From an uncultured Alphaproteobacteria bacterium (GTDB lineage: Bacteria; Pseudomonadota; Alphaproteobacteria; Rs-D84): 64,000 nucleotides of DNA. The notes under the pieces are model-generated. The model had not been told where the DNA came from. It saw only the letters and a program-made list of their open reading frames with translations, and did no database searches. Positions 28,217-37,514 of this stretch are shown one piece after another. The position numbers were made by a program, and so were the translations under genes. Every line of letters begins with the position of its first letter. Positions within the stretch are counted from its first letter, which is position 1. The stretch spans positions 1 to 64,000 of the forward strand of contig CALXMY010000003.1 of assembly GCA_944389595.1 (NCBI GenBank). The letters run 5' to 3'.

Positions 28217-30958
28217 TTGACTATACGTATTGTTAATTTTTGCAAATATTCATTGTGTTTGGCCATGACATTGGTCACATTGGGTGCATACGGTGCCCAG
28301 GCACCAAACCCACGTGGTGGCACGGCGGTAACCCGTGGTGGCACGGCGGGGGGTGTGGCCACAACCACATCGACACGCACAAATACCGCGGCAACATCCA
28401 CACGCGCAAACACAAATTCATCGGGGCGCGCCACTGTATCACGCAGTGCGACGGCCCGCCCCAGCACGGTTGTTTCACGTTCCGCCGTGTCCCAGGCGGG
28501 TGCATCAAATGTCGTCACGGGGCGCAGTGGCACCACCGTACGCCAGGTTGTGTCCCCAACAACTGTATCGCGCAGTGCAACAAACGCCCGCGCGGCATCA
28601 ACAAACGTTGTACGTGGCGCAACACCAACAACGGCCCGTGCGGGAGCGACAAATTCCGTGGTTGGTTTGGCACGTGCGGGCACGGCGCGCGCAACGGCGG
28701 TATTTACAGACATGTCCGTTATTGGCGGCGGATACGCCCAGTGTCGCGAGGCATATGCCACATGTATGGATCAATTTTGCGCAACCACAAATGACCAATA
28801 TCGTCGCTGTGTTTGCAGTGCACGGTATGACGAATTCCGCAATACCGAGGCTGCAATTGATGAAGCATTGAATTTATTGGCGCAATTCGAGGATAATAAT
28901 TTGGCGGCGGTCGGTCTGTCGGCCGAGGAAGTTGCCGCCATGTATCGCGCATCCGAAGGGGAACAGGCAATCAAACGTGATACCAGTGCGGCGGCAGAAA
29001 TGCTGAACGAAATCAGCGATTTGTTGTCCGGGAACAGCAAATCTTCATCAACAACATCGACAAATTCATCCAGTACATCATTGGGGTTATTAAGTGTTGA
29101 TTTTACGTCTGATTTGGATGATATCTGGGGCGATACGGGATCATCAATATTTGATTCATCAACCGGTGTTGATTTATCAACATTAACAGGCGAATCGCTG
29201 TATACCCAGGCCAGCAAACAATGTTTGGAATTGGTGGCCGAATCGTGCGAAAGCGATGCCGTGTTAAACATGGCGCGCAGCGCATATGGCATTATGATTA
29301 CCCAGGATTGCAACATATATGAACGCAGTGTTAATGCCAAGGAAGAAAGCCTTAAAACAACAGTGCGCACCGCCGAAAAATATCTGCGCGAGGCACGTTT
29401 AGAAGAATATCAATCACACAATTCGGCCGATGTTAACGAATGCGTGGCAAATGTTCGTACGGCAATGTTAGCCGATGTTGCATGTGGCCCGAATTATGAA
29501 CGTTGTTTGGATCCAACGGGTGCGTATATAAACCAAACAACGGGCGAACCAATTTATTCACCGCGTTTGTTCCAGTTGGCTGATATAATTACCTTAGATG
29601 GCGTTTCATCTGATGGCGAATGGAATAATAATATCCTAAACAATAATGCATCGTTTAATACCTTTTTAGATAACAAAAAAATATATGCCGAATCGGCGTT
29701 GGATACGTGCCGTGATATTTCGGACACGGTTTGGACCGAATTTAAACGCCAGGCAATAATCGAAATTGCCCAGGCCCAGGACGACAAAATCGAACAAGTA
29801 AAAATGTCGTGCGTGGGTGTTATTGCCGATTGCTATGACACACAAACCGGCGCATTGCGCGATTTGGACACAACAACATCGCAATACGCGGGCGCAATCA
29901 GTGCCGCCGCCGCACGTTCAATGTGTGCGGACCAGGTTATTATGTGCGCATCACTATATGGTAATGCGGATGATTGTGAATTTGATAACAAAGGTCGTTT
30001 AGTACACGGTAACAGTACAAATACTATTATTACCGGTGAGGCGGCGGGTGAGTATTGTGGATTAACAGCATTGTTGGCATTTGTTGACACGGTTGACCGC
30101 GCCCGTATTAACGAGGGTTGCGAGACAGCAATTAACACTTATGTACATGATTTATGCACACCATCCAGCGGCGATGAGGATTATCCATGGAATTGCCGTA
30201 ATATCAGTATGAATGATTTGCGTACAAACATCGAAAACTTTGCCAAAACGACATGCAGATTTGGTAAGGATAATGATTATTTGACCACCGATATTGCAGA
30301 TTTGATTAATTCATTAATCGAAGAGGTTCAATCAGATTTACAATCAACATTGGCGCAAAAATGCGAAAGTTTTGGGGTAACGGTTGCTGCCGATGGTACC
30401 ACAACTGGTATCGGCGGGTATTGGATTTTCGGTGGAAACGTGTATTCATACGGGACGACCACAACCACATCGCGGCGCACAGTTTCGTCAACCATATCAT
30501 CGCAACCAATCCAGATTCAAAGTGGAATAACCGCAACCATGAGTCAGCAAATGGCATCAAACCGTGTGGATGGAAATTTGACATTGGCATCGGGCACAAC
30601 ATCAACCAGTGGTATCACATCATATGGTGGCGGTGATACAACATATGGCGCAACATACAGCACAATATTGCAAAATGCAAAACCATTGGCCGGATTTTAT
30701 AGCGCATATTTTGGACTTAATCCATCCAGTTTCACCAGCCCGGGTATGTCAAATGCCATAAGTTGGGGATTGTGTGCGGAAAATACGGCGGCAGTTATGT
30801 GTTTAGATTATCAAACCAAATATAACGATAATACTATCGCACAAATCAGTCCACGTGATGGTTCATGTATATTATCCGATCAATGGTATATTGAACAATG
30901 CGAACAAGTATTAAATGGTTATTGGGAAAACAATACGTGTTATGCGGTACGACAATGA
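28217..30958 (+). CDS. Large secreted Cys-containing protein, Ala/Thr-rich N-terminus
   Basis: 913 residues from a TTG start 9 nt after AAGAGAG. A later start would cut the signal peptide (CLAMTLVTLGAYGAQA). About residues 35-165 are low-complexity Gly/Thr/Ala/Arg (TRGGTAGG, ATSTRANTNSSGRAT). Next comes CREAYATCMDQFCA and RRCVCSARYDEF, a motif shared with the protein at 2303-3556. Further paired cysteines recur through the helical middle (CLELVAESCES, CGPNYERCLDP, CADQVIMCASLYG) and the C-terminal part has Ser/Thr-rich beta text. It is likely periplasmic or surface-exposed. Function unknown. Confidence 0.75.
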   Translation: MTIRIVNFCKYSLCLAMTLVTLGAYGAQAPNPRGGTAVTRGGTAGGVATTTSTRTNTAATSTRANTNSSGRATVSRSATARPSTVVSRSAVSQAGASNVVTGRSGTTVRQVVSPTTVSRSATNARAASTNVVRGATPTTARAGATNSVVGLARAGTARATAVFTDMSVIGGGYAQCREAYATCMDQFCATTNDQYRRCVCSARYDEFRNTEAAIDEALNLLAQFEDNNLAAVGLSAEEVAAMYRASEGEQAIKRDTSAAAEMLNEISDLLSGNSKSSSTTSTNSSSTSLGLLSVDFTSDLDDIWGDTGSSIFDSSTGVDLSTLTGESLYTQASKQCLELVAESCESDAVLNMARSAYGIMITQDCNIYERSVNAKEESLKTTVRTAEKYLREARLEEYQSHNSADVNECVANVRTAMLADVACGPNYERCLDPTGAYINQTTGEPIYSPRLFQLADIITLDGVSSDGEWNNNILNNNASFNTFLDNKKIYAESALDTCRDISDTVWTEFKRQAIIEIAQAQDDKIEQVKMSCVGVIADCYDTQTGALRDLDTTTSQYAGAISAAAARSMCADQVIMCASLYGNADDCEFDNKGRLVHGNSTNTIITGEAAGEYCGLTALLAFVDTVDRARINEGCETAINTYVHDLCTPSSGDEDYPWNCRNISMNDLRTNIENFAKTTCRFGKDNDYLTTDIADLINSLIEEVQSDLQSTLAQKCESFGVTVAADGTTTGIGGYWIFGGNVYSYGTTTTTSRRTVSSTISSQPIQIQSGITATMSQQMASNRVDGNLTLASGTTSTSGITSYGGGDTTYGATYSTILQNAKPLAGFYSAYFGLNPSSFTSPGMSNAISWGLCAENTAAVMCLDYQTKYNDNTIAQISPRDGSCILSDQWYIEQCEQVLNGYWENNTCYAVRQ

Positions 30959-31007
30959 GAAATTACATAATTAACGTGCATGTTTTTGACAAAAGGCCAG
31001 GAAAGAA

Positions 31008-32318
31008 ATGATAAAGTCGTTTAAATATTTTTATATTTTATTTGCATTACTTGTTTGCAATAATGCCACCGCCCGTGATGCCAGTTCTTTTATGAACGAT
31101 TGGGGCGTTCCGGCGGAATTTCCGATGTGCCAAAATTCTGATACGTTTAACGCTTTGATTGGCCCCGAAAGAGAAGTATGTAAAGGAGAGTCCGCGACAG
31201 AAGGCGGCGGTGGTCAGAGAGCAAAGAGTACATGTTCAGTACAAGGAAGTAAATATGTATACGGCATTTCAATGATGGTTGCACGCATTGTAAATTCGCA
31301 TGGTGCGTATTTTTGCCCAACGGTCATAGGTGGCGACAAAAAAGGCGGATGGGATTGGGGTAATATTTCGTGGAACAAACCGTATACCACAAGATATTAT
31401 GAAAGCCCAGAAATAAACAACAGCGATTGTTTTTGGGTATGTAAATCAGGTTATCATGGCAACGAATGTGCCCAAACATCATATGATGGGTGTAATTTTA
31501 ACCAATTAAAGCGTGAGAATTATGATGATCCTGAAAAATATAGCTTAGCAAACGCTAGCCAAGATATCGAAACCGATGTTGCAATGTTTCACGCGGGTGT
31601 AAAAGATAGATGCGGCAGAAAATCAAAGTCGCCATTTGAGCACGACGTGATATTGGTTATATCGGATTGGCTGGAAAACGGCCATGGTGTATATGCCCAG
31701 CCATTTGTTGTTCATCCAGATTATTATGGAAATCATTATTCCTCAGGTCCGGGGTATATCAAGGCATATGAAATTAGCGAGCCGATTTTATTGTGTCGAT
31801 CTGGGTATGTATCTAATAATGCGGGTGATTCATGTGTTCCATTGGATTCCGAGGCCTGTGCATTAGAAGAGGCGCGTTCAACCGGTACCACATGTCCGAC
31901 GTTTACCAATGATAAATTTAATGACACTACGATGGAATGGTATTATGCTGACTCGTGCCCGAATAACTATAATTATACCGGCGGGTTCGCGTTTAGATGC
32001 ACAGATCCAGATTATGGTTTTAAATCAGCCACCGAATTATTTTGCATTGAATGCCCAGAAGATAAACGTAATGGTATTTCAGAAGATGGCGTATGTATAA
32101 AATGCGAGACGGGACAAATCTTTGACAGCAGTGTCAAAGGTAATTGCGTAACTGCGACTGCATTGGATAAAGACAGAATGCGTTTCGGTCCGCACCAATC
32201 CGCCAGTACCCCATTAACCCAACAGTGCTGGACCATGGCAGATACTGACGAGTACGCAGATTGTGTATTTAATACGGAAAACAGAGCTAACCGATCTCTG
32301 ATGGAAAAATATAAATAG
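31008..32318 (+). CDS. Secreted Cys-rich protein
   Basis: 436 residues with a signal peptide (FYILFALLVCNNATA) and AGGAAAG ahead of the ATG. The mature part has many cysteines, including CKSGYHGNEC and, near the C-terminus, CIECPEDKRNG and CIKCETGQIFD, which resemble the Cys-rich units of the 2482-residue protein. A central part (WDWGNISWNKPYTTRYY) looks like a beta domain. It follows the 913-residue gene by 49 bp, so the two may be co-expressed envelope proteins. Confidence 0.75.
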   Translation: MIKSFKYFYILFALLVCNNATARDASSFMNDWGVPAEFPMCQNSDTFNALIGPEREVCKGESATEGGGGQRAKSTCSVQGSKYVYGISMMVARIVNSHGAYFCPTVIGGDKKGGWDWGNISWNKPYTTRYYESPEINNSDCFWVCKSGYHGNECAQTSYDGCNFNQLKRENYDDPEKYSLANASQDIETDVAMFHAGVKDRCGRKSKSPFEHDVILVISDWLENGHGVYAQPFVVHPDYYGNHYSSGPGYIKAYEISEPILLCRSGYVSNNAGDSCVPLDSEACALEEARSTGTTCPTFTNDKFNDTTMEWYYADSCPNNYNYTGGFAFRCTDPDYGFKSATELFCIECPEDKRNGISEDGVCIKCETGQIFDSSVKGNCVTATALDKDRMRFGPHQSASTPLTQQCWTMADTDEYADCVFNTENRANRSLMEKYK

Positions 32319-32379
32319 AAAGCACAGGAACTCAGACGGGAATTTTATATAAATTTGAATGATTGTTTATTATTTGCAA

Positions 32380-32793
32380 TTATTCCGCGCCGGTCAGACT
32401 TTTTAACATTTTCATTATCATGCCACGCTGTTCATCATTTGGCAATTTCCAATACAGGCGGATTAATTCCAATGATTCATTTTTTGCCAATGGGTCGTCG
32501 CTTTTTTGTTCCGATACGCGCGAAATACGCCCACTGCGATTTGGTTCGGGTAAATAACCGGGCAATCCCTGGAAAAAGAATGATATTGGCGTGTCCAATG
32601 CCGCACTAAGCAGGAACAGCCGCGATGCAGAAATGCGATTGCCCGCCGTTTCATATTTTTGAATCTGTTGAAATGTGACACCACATTTGGCCGCCAAATC
32701 CTTTTGCGACATGCCCATCATAACACGGCGCAATTGAACGCGTTGCCCAATGTGCTGATCAACAGATGTTGGTTCAAAAGCATTTTTTTTCAT
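32380..32793 (-). CDS. XRE-family transcriptional regulator
   Basis: 137 residues. A Cro/CI-type helix-turn-helix occupies about residues 14-70 (GQRVQLRRVMMGMSQKDLA, then CGVTFQQIQKYETAGNRIS), followed by LDTPISFFFQG and a C-terminal helical tail ending LIRLYWKLPNDEQRGMIMKM. This is the common chromosomal regulator of many Alphaproteobacteria. It converges with the secreted protein gene and diverges from gpmI over about 155 bp. Confidence 0.9.
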   Translation of the reverse strand: MKKNAFEPTSVDQHIGQRVQLRRVMMGMSQKDLAAKCGVTFQQIQKYETAGNRISASRLFLLSAALDTPISFFFQGLPGYLPEPNRSGRISRVSEQKSDDPLAKNESLELIRLYWKLPNDEQRGMIMKMLKSLTGAE

Positions 32794-32948
32794 TTCTTTT
32801 TCTGCCCCGGGGTTTGTATTGTATTTGTTATGAAATACTTCCTATGACTTATGCATAATTTATACAATTTTTCTTTTTCTTTTGCAATAAAAAAACAGTT
32901 GTGTTACATTTTTTTCGAAATTTATGTAAGCAAAGGAGATTTTTGAAT

Positions 32949-34424
32949 ATGGGAAATAAACCACTGGTATTATGCATTATGGATGGGGTCGGCATTGGCC
33001 GTGGCCGCGAACACAACGCGGTGGAATTGGCAAATATGCCCGTGTTTAACGAATTATTACGCAAATACCCGCATTCGCGGCTGGATGCCAGCGGCCCGGC
33101 CGTCGGATTGCCCGATGGAACAATGGGAAATTCCGAGGTTGGACACATAACAATCGGGGCCGGACGGGTTGTGAATCAATTTCTGCGCCGGTTTCAATTG
33201 GAAAATTGGGATGAAAACGCACCACTGAACAATTTTATTGAATCGGTGCGAAATCGCGGCGGTATTGTTCATTTGGCCGGGTTAATGTCTGATGGACGTG
33301 TGCATGCCGATATTCATGATATGATGCTGATTGCGAATCGTGTGTTGGATGCCGGATTACGTTTGTGCATTCATTTTATCGCTGACGGGCGCGATACCCC
33401 GCCAAAATCGGCCCCAATTTATATTAATTTTATAACCGATTCGTTGGCGCAATATTTTGCCGATGGGCGCGCGTTTTTTGGCACGCTGTCTGGGCGGTAT
33501 TATTCCATGGACAGAAATAAAAACATGGATCGCACGCAATTGGCCGTGGATGCGATTGCATGTGCAAAATCACAATATGTGGCGGAAAATATTAATGCGG
33601 CATTGGGTGCGGCATATGCGCGCGGCGAAACTGATGAATTTATTCAACCAACGGTGATAAGTGGCGATGTGCCAATTACCCCAAATGATGGATTTCTGTT
33701 CGGCAATTATCGCAGTGACCGCGCCCGTCAAATTGTGCGCGAAATTTTAAAAACAGGCGCGGAAATGTTATGCTTTTCGCAATATGGCGAAGGATTAAAT
33801 GAATTGTGCCCCGCCCTGTTGCCGGATGTGGCGGTTGAAAATACACTGGGCGATTTGTTGGCAGCAAACGGAAAATCACAACTGCGAATCGCCGAAACAG
33901 AAAAATACAATCATGTTACTTATTTCTTTGACGCGGAACGCAATGTTGATTTTGCCAATGGCGAAAAAATACTGATTCCGTCGCCAGATGTGGCAACGTT
34001 TGATTTAAAGCCGGAAATGTCCGCACGTGAAATCACTGATGCGTTGATTCCAAAATTGTCACAATTTGATGTGGTTATTTTAAACTATGCCAATGGCGAT
34101 ATGGTTGGGCACACCGGAAACCAGGATGCCGCTATACGCGCAATGGAATTTTTGGACACGCAATTGGCACGGTTGGTGCCGGCGGTGCTGGATTTGGGTG
34201 GAACAATGCTGATAACTGCGGATCATGGCAATGCCGAAAAAATGTGGGATGATGTAAATAATATTCCATGGACGGCGCATACAACGAATCCGGTGAACTT
34301 TATTGTTGTGTCAAACGACAAATATTCCGTGCACGATGGCGGTTTGGCCGATATTGCGCCAACAATGTTGAAAATATTGGGATTGCCGCAACCGGCGGAT
34401 ATGACCGGCCACAGTTTGGTATAA
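32949..34424 (+). CDS. gpmI: 2,3-bisphosphoglycerate-independent phosphoglycerate mutase
   Basis: 491 residues, interconverting 3- and 2-phosphoglycerate using two Mn ions. The start at 32949 has AAAGGAGA upstream. Metal and catalytic motifs are CIMDGVGIG, GTMGNSEVGH (catalytic Ser), HFIADGRDTPPKSA, NYRSDRARQI, NYANGDMVGHTGN, ITADHGNAEKMWDD and WTAHTTNPVNFIV. Length is normal for the family. Confidence 0.96.
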   Translation: MGNKPLVLCIMDGVGIGRGREHNAVELANMPVFNELLRKYPHSRLDASGPAVGLPDGTMGNSEVGHITIGAGRVVNQFLRRFQLENWDENAPLNNFIESVRNRGGIVHLAGLMSDGRVHADIHDMMLIANRVLDAGLRLCIHFIADGRDTPPKSAPIYINFITDSLAQYFADGRAFFGTLSGRYYSMDRNKNMDRTQLAVDAIACAKSQYVAENINAALGAAYARGETDEFIQPTVISGDVPITPNDGFLFGNYRSDRARQIVREILKTGAEMLCFSQYGEGLNELCPALLPDVAVENTLGDLLAANGKSQLRIAETEKYNHVTYFFDAERNVDFANGEKILIPSPDVATFDLKPEMSAREITDALIPKLSQFDVVILNYANGDMVGHTGNQDAAIRAMEFLDTQLARLVPAVLDLGGTMLITADHGNAEKMWDDVNNIPWTAHTTNPVNFIVVSNDKYSVHDGGLADIAPTMLKILGLPQPADMTGHSLV

Positions 34425-34450
34425 TTTAACCCACGGGTGGGGAATACATA

Positions 34451-34503
34451 CCTGTCCCATTATGTCAAAAATTAATTTACACTGGCATAAACACAGGGAC
34501 AGG
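34451..34503. promoter_or_regulatory. Inverted repeat before the hydrolase gene
   Basis: CCTGTCCC (34451-34458) and GGGACAGG (34496-34503) are perfect inverted arms 37 bp apart, ending 7 bp before the ATG. It could be an operator pair or an RNA stem that hides the ribosome site. Confidence 0.5.
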
Positions 34504-34510
34504 TTTTGTT

Positions 34511-35425
34511 ATGAAGGAAATAAAATTTACTGCGTATGACGGCAAAAAATTAGTTTGCTCGTTATGGGACAATGTGAAAAATCCAATTGCCGTGGTGCAA
34601 ATAATACATGGCATGGACGAACATGTTGCACGATACGACCGATTTGCACAATTTATGAATAAAAACGGGTATATCGTGTTCGGGGATGACCACCGCGCGC
34701 ATGGCCGAACCGCCGGCGACCCGTCAAAAATCGGCCAGCCCAATGGCGACGAAGATTTGTTTGCGGCGGCTGTATCCGATGAAATTGCGATTTCAAAATA
34801 TCTGAAGCGCAAATATAAATTACCAATTTTATTATTTGGCCACAGTTATGGCAGCTTTATCGCACAACGCATTGTTACGGAACCTGATTTAATTACCGCG
34901 GGCGTATGTTTGTCCGGATCGGCCAAATACCCCATGGGATTAATGCTGCCCGGGTTAATTGCCGCATTTATTGGCACAAAATTATTCGGCCCAAATGCGC
35001 CCGCGCGATTCATAGAATACTTTTCACCGATACGCGGAAAAACATCTGATGGGCAAAGCCGTCTGACGCGTGACGCAAACCAGGCGAAAATTCACGATGC
35101 TGATAAAATGCGGGCACGGTATTTTTCATATGGATTTTATTATTCGTTGTTTAAAAATCTGATGAAATTTTCTGGTTATGTGAATCCAAATCTGCCGATA
35201 TTAATAATCAGCGGCAGTCGCGATTTAGTCAGCATGAATGCGCGATTGGCAACGTCGCTGTATCGTATGTATAAAATGCAAAATGTTAAAAATTTGACGA
35301 TAATTATTTATCCTGGGGCGCGACATGAATTATTAATGGAAACCAATTATATCCAGGTACAGCGCGATATATTAAAATTCTTTAATTCTGTTGTACGCAA
35401 ACATCGGCGAAGCCCAACGGAATAA
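34511..35425 (+). CDS. Alpha/beta hydrolase, monoacylglycerol-lipase-like (serine aminopeptidase S33)
   Basis: 304 residues. The fold is shown by VVQIIHGMDEHVARYD (oxyanion HG), GDDHRAHGRT, nucleophile elbow LFGHSYGSFIAQ (Ser), LPILIISGSRDLVS (acid) and GARHELLMET (His). This matches lysophospholipase/monoacylglycerol lipase proteins. No signal peptide is present, so it acts in the cytoplasm. Its 3' end overlaps the convergent ybaK-like gene by 44 bp. Confidence 0.85.
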   Translation: MKEIKFTAYDGKKLVCSLWDNVKNPIAVVQIIHGMDEHVARYDRFAQFMNKNGYIVFGDDHRAHGRTAGDPSKIGQPNGDEDLFAAAVSDEIAISKYLKRKYKLPILLFGHSYGSFIAQRIVTEPDLITAGVCLSGSAKYPMGLMLPGLIAAFIGTKLFGPNAPARFIEYFSPIRGKTSDGQSRLTRDANQAKIHDADKMRARYFSYGFYYSLFKNLMKFSGYVNPNLPILIISGSRDLVSMNARLATSLYRMYKMQNVKNLTIIIYPGARHELLMETNYIQVQRDILKFFNSVVRKHRRSPTE

Positions 35426-35861
35426 GTTTTTCCAAATCAGACGGCGAAACTTCGACCTGGTACCCAATGCGACCAGCACTGAATATAATTGTCGCAAAAT
35501 TTTGTGCGGACGCGTCGGCAATCGTTTTAAATTGCTTTTTCATGCCAATCGGACTGCACCCGCCATGCACATATCCGGTTAGCCCCAACAGTTCACGCGA
35601 TTTCAGCATATTAATCGATTTTTCACCCACAGCCATGGCGGCACGCTTTAAATCCAATTCGGCGCAAACAGGCACCATAAACACATAATGGATGCCCGAA
35701 CGCGCAACCGTTACCAATGTTTTGAAAACCTGGGCCGGATTTTGATGTAATGCCGCGGCAACGGCATCGCCACTGGTGGCACCGGTGCCAACGTATGAAT
35801 ATGATTTATACGGTGTGTGGTGGGCATCTAAAATCCGCATCACGTTTGTTTTGGTTTCCAT
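35382..35861 (-). CDS. ybaK: Cys-tRNA(Pro)/aminoacyl-tRNA deacylase, YbaK/EbsC family
   Basis: 159 residues from ATG 35861; upstream in-frame codons to 35918 overlap the promoter region of yjbR. The YbaK fold is seen in YVGTGATSGDAVAAAL, AQVFKTLVTV, VPVCAELDLKRAA, LTGYVHGGCSPIGMKK and SAGRIGYQVEVSPSDL. These enzymes hydrolyse Cys mischarged on tRNA-Pro. It is divergent from yjbR. Confidence 0.9.
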   Translation of the reverse strand: METKTNVMRILDAHHTPYKSYSYVGTGATSGDAVAAALHQNPAQVFKTLVTVARSGIHYVFMVPVCAELDLKRAAMAVGEKSINMLKSRELLGLTGYVHGGCSPIGMKKQFKTIADASAQNFATIIFSAGRIGYQVEVSPSDLEKLIPLGFADVCVQQN

Positions 35862-35933
35862 AATAGCCAGTGTATAATGCCGTATATACAAATTCAATTG
35901 TATTTTTGACGAATGCATATATAATTTTTACAA

Positions 35934-36311
35934 ATGGAATTATCATATCGCGAAAATATATTACAGTATGTAAAACGAAAATATAAAACGCGCCCTGAAT
36001 ATTTATGGGCGCGATACCCGACTTATGCGGTATTGCGGCGCGATGATAATCGTAAATGGTATGGCATAATTATGAACGTGCCACGCGCGCGTCTGGGTTT
36101 GTCCGGCAACGATGCCATTGATATATTAAACGTTAAATGCGATGCGGGGTTATATGATTTCCTGCGTGGCGAACGCGGTGTATTACGGGGCTATCACATG
36201 GGTGGCACATGGATTTCGGTGTTGTTGGATGGCACGGTTCCAATCAATCAAATTTATTCATTAATACGCGGCAGTTATGATACAGTTGGCCCAAAGCAAT
36301 TAATGACGTAA
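35934..36311 (+). CDS. MmcQ/YjbR-family protein
   Basis: 125 residues. Typical pattern: YVKRKYKTRPEYLWARYPTYAVLRRDDNRKWYGIIM, then LNVKCDAG, GVLRGYHMGGTWISVLLD and SYDTVGPK. This is the DNA-binding-like YjbR fold of unknown cellular role. Its stop overlaps the convergent Nudix gene by 12 bp. Confidence 0.85.
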   Translation: MELSYRENILQYVKRKYKTRPEYLWARYPTYAVLRRDDNRKWYGIIMNVPRARLGLSGNDAIDILNVKCDAGLYDFLRGERGVLRGYHMGGTWISVLLDGTVPINQIYSLIRGSYDTVGPKQLMT

Positions 36312-36806
36312 CATTTCAATATAATCACACACCATGTTAAATCCCGTCATTATCGATGGAATAAATTCCCCGGCGGCCAGCATGTCTTTTATTTTATCGG
36401 CCGATGCCCACATGACATTTTGAACCTCGTCCGGTTGCATTTTTATATCAGACAAATCAACATCCTGGGCCACCATCCAAACATCAACAAAACTATGTGG
36501 ACGTTTAAAAGTACCAACCCATACAGAATTTTCTAATTTTGGGGTTATGCCGATTTCTTCGGTTGATTCACGAACACAGCAATCCCAACCTGATTCACCG
36601 GCAATCGCGCCGCCACCGGTCTGGCCCCACATGTTTGGAAATTTTTTTGACGTGGGTAATCGCTGTTGTAACAAAAATTGGCCGCGCGAATTAACAAACC
36701 ATACATGAACCGACAATTTGTTTAGGCCATCTGGTATCGGTGCCCGGCGTTTGGCCGTTGTTACAAACCGACGTGCATTATCATATAAATCTATTATTTC
36801 CGACAT
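36300..36806 (-). CDS. Nudix hydrolase (isopentenyl-diphosphate isomerase-like length)
   Basis: 168 residues. The Nudix box GX5EX7REXXEEXG is present as GGGAIAGESGWDCCVRESTE then EIGI. The N-terminal DGLNKLSVHVWFVNSRGQFLLQQR is typical of the IPP-isomerase/YfcD-like subgroup, which hydrolyses nucleoside or prenyl diphosphates. Substrate cannot be told from sequence. It converges with yjbR. Confidence 0.88.
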   Translation of the reverse strand: MSEIIDLYDNARRFVTTAKRRAPIPDGLNKLSVHVWFVNSRGQFLLQQRLPTSKKFPNMWGQTGGGAIAGESGWDCCVRESTEEIGITPKLENSVWVGTFKRPHSFVDVWMVAQDVDLSDIKMQPDEVQNVMWASADKIKDMLAAGEFIPSIMTGFNMVCDYIEMLRH

Positions 36807-36929
36807 GAATACCCCTGTTTCAAAAATTTATAATAACAGCCATATAAATATTAGTCAATGGTACTTGACCTGAATATATTTATACTATATCTTTATAGCG
36901 GTCAAAAAAACGTTACAAATGTTATAATT

Positions 36930-37322
36930 ATGAAATACAAAGATTTTATATTTATGGAACGCTATACTTTTCAACATAAAATGGCGTTTTTACGTGTTGA
37001 ACATCAATTATTAGGACATAATACGATACGTGGCTATTTACATGATGCAGATAAATTATTATATCTGTACCCAATTGCATATATTTTTGGCAAAGATAAA
37101 AAATGGGTGCAACAAAAACACCGCGCGCATAATCGGCATCACGTGGAAAACAAATTATCAAAAACATACAATGATTATGTGGAAATGGTCATCGATTGGG
37201 AATGCGCCCGATATACAAAACCTGACAAGCAATTAAGCGCATATGAAACCATGAAAAAATTTTATCCATTTATGGAACCGCATTTGTTACCAATAATGAA
37301 AAAATTCGGCCTGGTGCGGTAA
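36930..37322 (+). CDS. DUF5662-like protein
   Basis: 130 residues from ATG 36930. Sequence RGYLHDADKLLYLYPIA and HRAHNRHHVENK places paired His/Asp residues as in DUF5662 proteins (HDxSK...HxxxNxHH), suggesting a metal site. A longer frame from 36858 exists but starts with a hydrophobic, poorly supported extension. No ribosome site is clear for either. Function unknown. Confidence 0.6.
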   Translation: MKYKDFIFMERYTFQHKMAFLRVEHQLLGHNTIRGYLHDADKLLYLYPIAYIFGKDKKWVQQKHRAHNRHHVENKLSKTYNDYVEMVIDWECARYTKPDKQLSAYETMKKFYPFMEPHLLPIMKKFGLVR

Positions 37323-37514
37323 TAAATAAAACAAAGATGTCACGTTGCTTATTACAGTAATGGGCCCCTTAAAACATCCCCATCTGTTCAATATGATTGC
37401 ATAAGCCTGCCCCCCCCAGATAAATCCACCAAATTTGGGCGATGTTTTTGTTAGTTTTTCAATACTTTCATAATTGTATGTGGACAAATATGAAAATCGT
37501 TATATAATTTGCGT

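Noticed and set aside
37400-37425. C8 run and hairpin-like text before the ART-like gene, considered as a third copy of the structured leader
   Set aside because: None of the conserved GGTTGGAGGG or CCTCCAACC segments is present.
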